A stretch of DNA of 64,000 nt from Mycobacterium sp. 1274761.0 (GTDB lineage: Bacteria > Actinomycetota > Actinomycetes > Mycobacteriales > Mycobacteriaceae): contig NZ_LZMC01000109.1 of assembly GCF_001668615.1 (NCBI RefSeq), positions 1-64,000 on the forward strand, written 5' to 3'. Each line of letters begins with the position of its first letter. Within the stretch, counting starts at the first letter, position 1. The notes below the pieces were generated by a model, which was not told the DNA's origin, ran no database searches, and saw only the letters and a program-made list of their open reading frames with translations. Made by a program: the position numbers and the translations under genes. Positions 57,486 to 64,000 of this stretch are shown in pieces.

Positions 57486-59771
57486 CTAGAACGTGCTGGT
57501 CGGTCGCACGCTGTTGGCGAGATCGACCAGCGCATAGCGGTGCGCTTGCGTCGGCGCCACCCGTGCCAGCCCGCGCAGCGACGCCTCCACGCCCAATTGC
57601 AGGCCGTGTTCGGTGAACGGGAACCCGAGGATGTGGTTTGTGCTGGCGGTGTTGTCGGCCAGCCAGTCCATCGCGGTGCCCAGTACCAGCGCCCGGATCT
57701 GCAGCACCCGCGGCTCGGAGTCGGGCAGCGCCTCCACGCGCCGGGCGGCGTCTCGGATGTGCTGCTCGGTGATCTCGTTCATCGACCGGCCCGACAGCAG
57801 CGTCACCGCGCTGGTCAGCCGTGCCGTGGTGAAGTGGCGTGAGGTGGCGGGCACCCGGTCCAGCGTCTTGACGGCGGCGTCGCGGTCACCGGCCGCCGAC
57901 TGCGCGCGCGCCAGGCCGAAGCCCGCCGAGATGATGCCGTTGTCGGTGGACCACACCGTGTTGTAGAACTTGCGCTCGTCGGCGTCACCGGCCAGTTCGG
58001 CCGTCGCCGCCAACGCCAACTTGGGCGCCAGCTCACCGGGCAGGGTGTTCAGCACCTCCTTGAAATGCTTTGCGGCCGAGGCAAGGTCGGCGGTCAGCAT
58101 CTCCGATACAGCGCGGAACCAAGTTAGCCGCCATTGATGTGACACCTCGCGGGGGGATGCTTTCCAGCCCACCCGGCCGGCCAGGTCGTCGAGCTTGCGG
58201 GTGGCCTTGGCGACGTCGCCGAGATCGAGCAGGGCGCGCACTTCCATCAGCGGCAGCTCCACCGATTCCGACAGGTCGATGCCCTCAGAGTCCAGTGCAC
58301 CGTGCCGCGCCGCGCGCAGCTGGTCCAGCGTCTGCACCGGCTGGCTCAGCACGCTTGCCGACAGCACCGGGGCGCCGACATCGGTCGGATCGACAAGGGG
58401 CACCGGCAGCGCCCTGACGATCTCCTGGGCCGTCAGCTTCTCCGAGTGCACCTGTCCGTCGAGATACACGTCGGTGTGGGCGACGAGCAGATCGATTCCG
58501 AACGTCGACCGCGTCGGGCTGAACACGGTCGACAGACCCGGCCGCGGCGTGCCGGTGTCCTGGGCGACGACCTCGCGCAGCACGCCGAGCAGCTGGCCGG
58601 CCATCTCGTCGGCGCTGACGAACCTGCGGCGCGGATCGGGATCAATGGCCCGGCGCAGCAACCGGCCGAACGAGTCGTATTCGGTCAGCACCGGATCGTC
58701 CTCGGGCAGGCCGTCGACGAAGCGGCCCTTGTAGGTGCGCAGGTTCAGCGTGAGCGCCGCCAGGGTGCGGCCGACGGTGTAGATGTCGGTGGCCACCGTC
58801 GGTCCCGTGCGCACGATCTCGGGCGCCTGGTAACCCGGTGTGCCGTACAGGTATCCGAACGAGTTGATCCGCGACACCGCGCCGAGGTCGATGAGCTTGA
58901 GCTGCTCCTCGGTGATCATGATGTTCTCGGGTTTGAGGTCGTTGTAGGCCAGCCCGTTCGAATGTAGGTACCCCAGTGCGGGCAGGATCTCGAGCATGTA
59001 GCCGATGGCCTCGGCGACTGGCAGCTTCTTGGTCCTGGCCTGCTTGAGCGACTTTCCGCCGACGTACTCCATCACGATGTAGCCGACGGGGTTGCCGTGC
59101 TGGTCGGGATGCTCGACGAAGTTGTAGATCTTGACGATTCCGGGGTGCGTCACCTCGGCGAGGAACTGCCGCTCGGCCATCGCGATCTTCTGCGCCTCGG
59201 CGTCGCCGGAATGCACCAGGCCTTTGAGCACCACCGGTCGTTCGTTGACGTTGTGGTCGAACGCCAGGTATACCCAACCGAGCCCGCCGTGGGCGATGCA
59301 GCCCTTGATCTCGTACTGGTCGGCCACCATGTCGCCGGCCACCAGTTGCGGCAGGAAGGAATACGGGCTGCCGCAGTGCGGGCACCAGCCCTCCGACAGC
59401 GCCCGGCCGTCCGACGATGACCGGCCGACGGGTTTGCCGCAGTTCCAGCAGAACCGCTTCGCCTCGGCCACAACGGGGTTGGTCATCAACGCCGACAGCG
59501 GGTCGATCTCGCGCACCCGCGGGATCTCGACCAGGCCGCCGCCGAGCCGCCGCGTCGGCGACAACGCGCGTGTCAGCGACGACCCGTCCTCGGGCTCGGT
59601 CTCGGCGGTGCCCACCGAGACGGCATCGGAGTCGTCGAGGTGTGGACGGAAGACGGCCTGGGTGGCCATCGGCCGCATCGTCGACATGGAGTCCATGTCG
59701 AGTTCGTCGAGGCTCGCGGGTTGAGTGCCCGGACCCTCGAAGTCGTCTGGGTTCTCGGAAGCTGTCGACAT
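57486..59771 (-). CDS. pknG: Serine/threonine protein kinase PknG
   Basis: PknG is a soluble kinase that phosphorylates the FHA protein GarA and so controls 2-oxoglutarate dehydrogenase and glutamate metabolism. The 761 residues hold an acidic Ser/Thr-rich N-terminus, a rubredoxin-like zinc site (Cys108, 111, 130, 133), a kinase domain with glycine loop AHGGLG (160-165), Lys183, the catalytic NDLKPEN (277-283) and DLG (295-297), and a C-terminal TPR region from about 440. The ATG shares a base with the glnH stop (TGATG). Frames open further upstream are antisense-like shadows of glnH. Confidence 0.97.
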   Translation of the reverse strand: MSTASENPDDFEGPGTQPASLDELDMDSMSTMRPMATQAVFRPHLDDSDAVSVGTAETEPEDGSSLTRALSPTRRLGGGLVEIPRVREIDPLSALMTNPVVAEAKRFCWNCGKPVGRSSSDGRALSEGWCPHCGSPYSFLPQLVAGDMVADQYEIKGCIAHGGLGWVYLAFDHNVNERPVVLKGLVHSGDAEAQKIAMAERQFLAEVTHPGIVKIYNFVEHPDQHGNPVGYIVMEYVGGKSLKQARTKKLPVAEAIGYMLEILPALGYLHSNGLAYNDLKPENIMITEEQLKLIDLGAVSRINSFGYLYGTPGYQAPEIVRTGPTVATDIYTVGRTLAALTLNLRTYKGRFVDGLPEDDPVLTEYDSFGRLLRRAIDPDPRRRFVSADEMAGQLLGVLREVVAQDTGTPRPGLSTVFSPTRSTFGIDLLVAHTDVYLDGQVHSEKLTAQEIVRALPVPLVDPTDVGAPVLSASVLSQPVQTLDQLRAARHGALDSEGIDLSESVELPLMEVRALLDLGDVAKATRKLDDLAGRVGWKASPREVSHQWRLTWFRAVSEMLTADLASAAKHFKEVLNTLPGELAPKLALAATAELAGDADERKFYNTVWSTDNGIISAGFGLARAQSAAGDRDAAVKTLDRVPATSRHFTTARLTSAVTLLSGRSMNEITEQHIRDAARRVEALPDSEPRVLQIRALVLGTAMDWLADNTASTNHILGFPFTEHGLQLGVEASLRGLARVAPTQAHRYALVDLANSVRPTSTF

Positions 59772-60748
59772 CAGTCCGAGTACCTCGGGACGGGGGGAGC
59801 CGGTGGCGGACCGAGCACCGATAACCACTTGCGGTACAGCGTGCTCCAGGTTCCGTCGTTGCGGATGCGTTCCAGCGTGCCGTTCACGAACCGGACCAGC
59901 CCGGTGTTGTCCCGGTTGATGCCGATTCCGTAGGGCTCTTCGTTCATGCTTGGCCCGACGATGTGCAGGTACGGGTCCTGCGCCACCAGCCCGGCGAGGA
60001 TCGAGTCGTCGGTGCTGACCGCGTCGACCTGACGCTGCTGCAACGCCACCAGGCAGTCGGCCCACGTCACCACCTCGATGACGATCGGCGACGGGCTGAT
60101 CTCCTGGATCCGCTGCTGGCTCGTCGTGCCCGTCACTGCGCACACCCGCCTGCCCGACAGATCGCTCGCCCGCGAGATCGGAGAGTCGCGCGGAGCGAGA
60201 ATGCGTTGGTGGGCAATCAGATACACCGTCGAGAAGTTGACCAGCTTCCTGCGTTCGCACGTGATGCTCATGGTCTTGACGACGATGTCGACCTGATCGT
60301 TCTGCAGTGCGGTCATGCGGTCGGCTGAGGTCAGGATGCGGTACTCGACCTGCGACGGGGTGCCGAAGATGTCGCGCGCCACCTCGCCGGCGATGTCGAC
60401 GTCGAATCCGGTGATCTCCCCGGTGATCGGGTCGCGGAAGCTGAACAGGTTGCTGCCGATGTCCAGCCCGACGATCAACCGTCCGCGGGCCTTGATCTTC
60501 TCGACGGCATCCTCGGCCTGCGCCCGCGTCGGGAACGGCCGCAGGCTCGCGGTTACGTCGCACTCGTCGTCGGTGTCCTTGGGCACGGGCACGAGTTTCG
60601 GCGGTAGCTCCTGCATGCCTGCCGGCGAGGGCGGGGCGAGCGTGAGCGTCGGCGTCGGCGCCACGCTCTCGGCGCGGCCGCACGCAACCAGCGCGGCCGC
60701 CACGGCGACCACGGTGACGACCACGACCCAGGCCCGCTGCACACCCAT
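59771..60748 (-). CDS. glnH: Amino-acid-binding lipoprotein GlnH
   Basis: The 325-residue solute-binding lipoprotein senses or binds acidic amino acids (aspartate/glutamate) outside the membrane and works with the membrane partner encoded upstream to control PknG. It has a signal peptide with lipobox LVAC, a Pro-rich linker, and an SBP_bac_3 domain: RLIVGLDIGSNLFSFRDPITGEITGFDVDIAGEVARDIFG and VNFSTVYLIAHQRILA. ATG 60748 is preferred to a GTG nine codons upstream because it overlaps the upstream stop as TGATG, the same junction used by pknG. Confidence 0.93.
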   Translation of the reverse strand: MGVQRAWVVVVTVVAVAAALVACGRAESVAPTPTLTLAPPSPAGMQELPPKLVPVPKDTDDECDVTASLRPFPTRAQAEDAVEKIKARGRLIVGLDIGSNLFSFRDPITGEITGFDVDIAGEVARDIFGTPSQVEYRILTSADRMTALQNDQVDIVVKTMSITCERRKLVNFSTVYLIAHQRILAPRDSPISRASDLSGRRVCAVTGTTSQQRIQEISPSPIVIEVVTWADCLVALQQRQVDAVSTDDSILAGLVAQDPYLHIVGPSMNEEPYGIGINRDNTGLVRFVNGTLERIRNDGTWSTLYRKWLSVLGPPPAPPVPRYSD

Positions 60749-62067
60749 CACCTGTACTCGCTCAATCGTGGCCACAGTCCCAGCGCCACCGCAATCGCCG
60801 CGACGACAGACAGCACCGCCGCGCCGACCGTCGCACCCGACAGCACCCGCTTGGCGTTGAGGATGTCGCTGCGCAACTGCTCGCGGCTTTCGGCGATGCC
60901 CTTGTTCAGCGCCTCATCGAGCCGATCGAAGGAGGGCGTCGAATCGTCCTCGCTGCGGCCGAGCGCCACCTGTGTGGCGGCCTGGTAGTTGCCGACCGCG
61001 ATGTAGGAGCTGATCCGGTCGTCGGCGGCGCGCCAGCGACGCAGCAGCTGTTCGGCATCGGACAGGTCGCTCTTGTCGATCGCGTCTTCGCGGCCGAGGT
61101 AGTCGGAGAGCTGCTGCTGCATGGTGTCGATGCGCTGGTAGTAGGACTGCTTGCGGACGCTTTCGTCGCCGCGCCGGATCAACGACAGCGTCTCGTCGGC
61201 CCGCGCCTGCTGCGCGGTGATCGCCAGGTTGGTGACGGTCTTCAGCGACTCCGCGGCGGTGTTCTTGGCGCTGCGGCTGTCGATCGTCGAGATGACCAGC
61301 GTCGTGAACACCCAGATCAGCATGATCAACACGGCCATCCCGCCGGCGACGAAGCCGATGTTGACACGCCGGCGCGTGCGGCGGGCCAGCCAGCGGTTGG
61401 CGAACACGCCGAACAGCAGCGTCGCCAGCACCACCAGGATCACCGGGGCCGGTATGTGCGTCGACGCCGTCGTCTCCTTGTCGACCCGCGCCGAGGTCTC
61501 CTCGTAGAGTCGTTGCGCGTCGGGCAGGATCGTCTGCTGCATCAGCGACGACGCCTCGGACAGATACGACGAGCCGACGGGATTGCCCGCCCGGTTGTTG
61601 GTGCGGGCGGTCTCCACCAGCCCGGTGTACATCGCGAGGTTGGCGTTGATGCGGCCCAGCAGCTGGATCAGCGGCTCCTCGGTCAGCCCGCTGGACGCCC
61701 GCGTGACGGCGCTGGCGGCGTCGGTGATCGCCTGCTCGTAGCGCTGCCGGACATCGCGCGGTTCGGAGCCTGCGATGAACGCCGTCGCCGCGGCGGCATC
61801 GGCGACCGACAGCGTGGTGTAGAGCTGGCCTGCCGCGAACGCCAGCGGCTCGGTGTGGTCGAGGACGGTCGTCAGTGCCTGCTGCCGGTCGTTGACGGTG
61901 GTCGAGCTGGCGAACGCGCTGGCGATCACCAGAGCCGACAGCACGACGCCGATGGTCAGGATGCGGCCGGGTGTCGTCCACAGAAACCACCACCGTGGGT
62001 GGGCCGGGGTGGTCGGCGAGCGCGAGGCGAGCGGCTCGGTCGACGGGTGCGCCAGCTCCACAGTCAC
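60748..62067 (-). CDS. glnX: Membrane sensor protein of the glnH-pknG operon (GlnX)
   Basis: The 439-residue protein has four membrane helices (about 35-57, 205-225, 235-260 and 415-435) and two extracytoplasmic helical domains with many Ala/Thr/Gln heptads (about 60-200 and 265-410), one resembling a chemoreceptor-type sensor. It corresponds to Rv0412c (439 residues), the partner that passes the GlnH signal to PknG. I choose GTG 62067 for this length; the frame is open to 62139. An AT-rich stretch with TATACA (62129-62134, minus strand) upstream may be the operon promoter. Confidence 0.88.
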   Translation of the reverse strand: MTVELAHPSTEPLASRSPTTPAHPRWWFLWTTPGRILTIGVVLSALVIASAFASSTTVNDRQQALTTVLDHTEPLAFAAGQLYTTLSVADAAAATAFIAGSEPRDVRQRYEQAITDAASAVTRASSGLTEEPLIQLLGRINANLAMYTGLVETARTNNRAGNPVGSSYLSEASSLMQQTILPDAQRLYEETSARVDKETTASTHIPAPVILVVLATLLFGVFANRWLARRTRRRVNIGFVAGGMAVLIMLIWVFTTLVISTIDSRSAKNTAAESLKTVTNLAITAQQARADETLSLIRRGDESVRKQSYYQRIDTMQQQLSDYLGREDAIDKSDLSDAEQLLRRWRAADDRISSYIAVGNYQAATQVALGRSEDDSTPSFDRLDEALNKGIAESREQLRSDILNAKRVLSGATVGAAVLSVVAAIAVALGLWPRLSEYR

Positions 62068-62214
62068 CGGTGCGCGAACCTCATTCTTTTCGCTACTTTC
62101 CGCCTGCTGTTCCGACCTACTTGCGAACTGTATAAACAAATTCTAAGAGTTATCCGAGTGACGTGCGGGCATTCGACCCCCACTGGCCCGGCGAGTGTTC
62201 CCTAAGCTGAATGC

Positions 62215-62718
62215 GTGCGTGGCGACGGTGACGGCTGGGTGATCTCCGACAGCGGCGCGGCGTACTGGGGCAGGCACGGCGCGGCGGGGCTGCTGCTGCG
62301 GGCGCCCCACGCCGACGGCGCGGCCGCCGTCCTCCTGCAGCATCGCGCCCCGTGGAGCCATCAGGGCGGCACCTGGGGACTGCCCGGCGGGGCGCGCGAC
62401 AGCCACGAGACGCCCGAAGAGGCCGCCGTCCGCGAGGCGTATGAGGAGGCTGGCCTTGCCACCGAACGGCTGGTGGTGCGTGCCGCCGTCGTCACCGCCG
62501 AGATCTCGGGTTCCAGCGGAACCCGCTGGACCTATACGACGGTAATCGCCGACGCGTTCGAGCAGCTGGCGACCGTGCCGAACATGGAAAGCGCCGAGTT
62601 GCGGTGGGTGCCCGAGGACGACGTCGACGCCCTGCCGCTGCATCCCGGTTTCGCCGCCAGCTGGGCGCGGGTTCGCGCCGTTGCGGCGACTATTCCGCTG
62701 CTGCAAGCCGAGCTTTGA
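62215..62718 (+). CDS. mutT3: Nudix hydrolase MutT3
   Basis: The 167-residue protein has a complete Nudix box: GLPGGARDSHETPEEAAV then REAYEEAGL, with the REYEEAG-type catalytic glutamates. By place it is MutT3 (Rv0413), which hydrolyses oxidised guanine nucleotides, although many Nudix enzymes act on other nucleoside diphosphates. GTG start; the 3' end overlaps thiE convergently by 29 bases. Confidence 0.92.
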   Translation: MRGDGDGWVISDSGAAYWGRHGAAGLLLRAPHADGAAAVLLQHRAPWSHQGGTWGLPGGARDSHETPEEAAVREAYEEAGLATERLVVRAAVVTAEISGSSGTRWTYTTVIADAFEQLATVPNMESAELRWVPEDDVDALPLHPGFAASWARVRAVAATIPLLQAEL

Positions 62719-63370
62719 GCCGCCGCGCCGCCGCTTCCGGATCGTCGGCGGTCGTGATGGCGCGTACCACGACGACGCGACGCGCGCCCGCGTCGAGCAC
62801 CTCGGTCAAGCGCTGCTCGTCGATGCCGCCGATCGCGAACCACGGCTTGTCCGTGCCGAACTCGGCCACGGACCGGACAAGCTCGAGGCCGGGTGCGGGC
62901 CGGCCCGGCTTCGTCGGCGTGGGCCAGCAGGGTCCGACGCAGAAGTAGTCCACGGGTTCGGCGACCGCCGCCGCGGCCTGGTCGCGGTCGTGGGTCGACC
63001 GGCCGATCAGCGTCTGGGCCCCGACGATGTCGCGCGCCACGGCCAGCGGCAGATCGTCCTGGCCGAGATGCAGGACGTCGGCGACAGCCCCGCGGGCGAT
63101 GTCGGCGCGGTCGTTGACAGCCAGCAGCGCATGGTGACGGCGTGCGGCGTCGGCCAGCACCTCGAGCGCGGCGAGTTCGTCGCGGGCCTCTAGCGGCCCG
63201 AACCGCTGCTCGCCCGGCGAGCCTTTATCGCGCAGCTGGATGATGTCGACGCCGCCCGCCAGTGCGGCCTCGGCGAACTCGGCGAGATCGCCGAGGCCGC
63301 GACGGGCGTCGGTGCACAGGTACAGCTGCGCTTCAGATAGGCGAGCAGCGAGATCACGCTGTTGCGGCAC
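62690..63370 (-). CDS. thiE: Thiamine-phosphate synthase
   Basis: ThiE joins the hydroxymethylpyrimidine pyrophosphate and thiazole phosphate to make thiamine phosphate. The 226-residue TIM barrel has GGVDIIQLRDK, LAVNDRADIA, HLGQDDLP, IGRSTHD, the GPCWPTPTKPGR phosphate loop and AIGGID. It is divergent from thiO and does not itself sit behind the visible riboswitch, which is on the other strand. Confidence 0.95.
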   Translation of the reverse strand: MPQQRDLAARLSEAQLYLCTDARRGLGDLAEFAEAALAGGVDIIQLRDKGSPGEQRFGPLEARDELAALEVLADAARRHHALLAVNDRADIARGAVADVLHLGQDDLPLAVARDIVGAQTLIGRSTHDRDQAAAAVAEPVDYFCVGPCWPTPTKPGRPAPGLELVRSVAEFGTDKPWFAIGGIDEQRLTEVLDAGARRVVVVRAITTADDPEAAARRLKARLAAAE

Positions 63371-63395
63371 ACCGCGAGAGTAATGTGGGACCTCG

Positions 63396-63500
63396 ACACG
63401 GGAGCCCGGAGAGCGGGCTGAGAGTGGGCACAGCGGTTTTCACCTGGGTTTTCCCCTGCCCTTACCGTCGAACCTGATCCGGGTCATGCCGGCGAAGGGA
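63396..63500 (+). promoter_or_regulatory. TPP riboswitch controlling thiO
   Basis: The conserved TPP aptamer is visible: GGGAGCCC pairing with GGGCTGAGA (CTGAGA at 63418-63423), a long variable arm, then ACCTGATCCGGGTCATGCC and GGCGAAGGGA at 63473-63500. It ends about nine bases before the thiO ATG, so binding of thiamine pyrophosphate probably hides the ribosome-binding site GGGAGGGAA. The extended third stem (about 63425-63465) is longer than average. Confidence 0.95.
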
Positions 63501-63509
63501 GGGAAACTC

Positions 63510-64000
63510 ATGGGATCGCGGGCAACACTCGCCGTCATCGGCGGCGGCGTGATCGGCCTGTCGGTCGCGCGGCGCGCAGCGTTGGATGGCTGGTCGGTGC
63601 GGGTGCACCGGGCCGCCGACCCGCGCACGCAGGAAGCACAGGAAAGGCCATGCGCGTCGTGGGTGGCGGGCGGCATGCTCGCCCCGCACAGCGAGGGCTG
63701 GCCGCGCGAGGAGCGGCTGCTGCGGCTGGGCCTCGCGTCGCTGGCTATGTGGCATCGGGGGGGACGCGACGATTTCATGGCGGGGCTTCCGGACAGCGTG
63801 ATCACCGCCCGTGAATCGCTGGTCGTGGCCGTCGACCGCGCTGACGTCGCCGACCTCAAGACCGTCGGGGACTGGCTTGCCGCGCAGGGCCATCCGGTGA
63901 AGGCCACCACCACGGCACGCGATATCGAGCCCCTCCTCGCGCAGGGGATCCGGCACGGCTTGCTGGCCGAGACGGAGCTCGCCGTGGACAACCGCGCGGT
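63510..64000 (+). CDS. thiO: Glycine oxidase ThiO, partial
   Basis: The first 163 codons are present and the gene runs off the window. ThiO oxidises glycine to the imine used by ThiG to build the thiazole of thiamine. The N-terminus gives the FAD dinucleotide fold LAVIGGGVIGLSVARRAA, then WVAGGMLAPHSEGWPREERLLRLG, the usual ThiO GGMLAP block. ATG 63510 follows GGGAGGGAA. Expression should be shut off by TPP through the riboswitch. Downstream thiS/thiG are expected outside the window. Confidence 0.92.
   Translation, partial: MGSRATLAVIGGGVIGLSVARRAALDGWSVRVHRAADPRTQEAQERPCASWVAGGMLAPHSEGWPREERLLRLGLASLAMWHRGGRDDFMAGLPDSVITARESLVVAVDRADVADLKTVGDWLAAQGHPVKATTTARDIEPLLAQGIRHGLLAETELAVDNRA

Noticed and set aside
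59772..60683. Long N-terminal extension of the PknG frame
   Set aside because: It is an alternative frame of glnH with Arg/His/Asp-rich composition; the ATG at 59771 fits the known PknG start.

Overview
The window comes from a high-GC actinobacterium, almost certainly a fast-growing Mycobacterium (Mycolicibacterium). The gene content matches two stretches of the Mycobacterium tuberculosis map from memory: roughly Rv0356c-Rv0384c (clpB, ttfA, an RNA methyltransferase, a GH76 protein, a DedA protein, fba, purA) and Rv0389-Rv0415 (purT, metZ, fgd1, pta, ackA, pknG, glnH, mutT3, thiE, thiO). The first block runs in the opposite order relative to the second when compared with M. tuberculosis, as I recall it does in M. 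smegmatis. GTG starts, ATGA/GTGA stop-start overlaps and lipoprotein and Tat-type signals all fit this assignment. I saw no tRNA, rRNA, CRISPR array or intact insertion sequence.

Layout. 1-4.65 kb: a minus-strand operon for a three-cofactor molybdenum hydroxylase (FAD subunit, then a fused iron-sulfur/molybdopterin subunit) followed by a membrane protein with two ABM domains. 4.65-4.99 kb: a regulatory region with a long inverted repeat and a HAIR/SigH-like heat-shock promoter for clpB. 5-18 kb: clpB, an enoyl-CoA hydratase, ttfA (mycolate export), an SDR, a lipoprotein, a TrmH-type methyltransferase, then a coupled chain GH76, acetoacetyl-CoA synthetase, NhaA-DsbA fusion, XdhC, and an SRPBCC protein. 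18-25 kb: a DinB-like protein, DedA, fba, an NTF2-like membrane protein, DUF3151, a CDF metal exporter with an operator-like palindrome, a site-2 protease and an Rv0358-like protein.

24.8-28.3 kb is the most unusual stretch. It holds a HExxH-type putative peptide beta-hydroxylase whose 3' end runs antisense over the remnant of an O-methyltransferase, a GNAT acetyltransferase, and a 228-residue protein built from two divergent copies of one domain and ending in a Cys/His-rich 13-residue tail. I see no standard name for this set; it could be a small RiPP-like or metal-binding system. 28.3-36.4 kb: purA, a thioesterase, a P450 with its ferredoxin, a decayed FUSC-like gene, then a TetR-controlled operon (PF10118 hydrolase, second ferredoxin, ferredoxin reductase) and a Tat polysaccharide deacetylase. 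36.4-45.7 kb: a glycosyltransferase, a Na+/H+ antiporter, a UBP zinc finger, purT-metZ and companions, a MarR regulator and two SDRs.

45.8-51 kb: two small secreted proteins flank a frame-shifted 13E12-family (DUF222/HNH) remnant, followed by a tightly coupled GNAT plus three-flavin-monooxygenase operon. 51-64 kb is the conserved block: MBL protein, fgd1, pta-ackA, a DUF559 endonuclease-like protein, the glnX-glnH-pknG amino-acid sensing operon, mutT3, thiE and a TPP riboswitch in front of thiO, which runs off the window. Notable repeats are a 27-bp x3 array inside the acetoacetyl-CoA synthetase N-terminus and a 26-bp x3 array between fba and its convergent neighbour.
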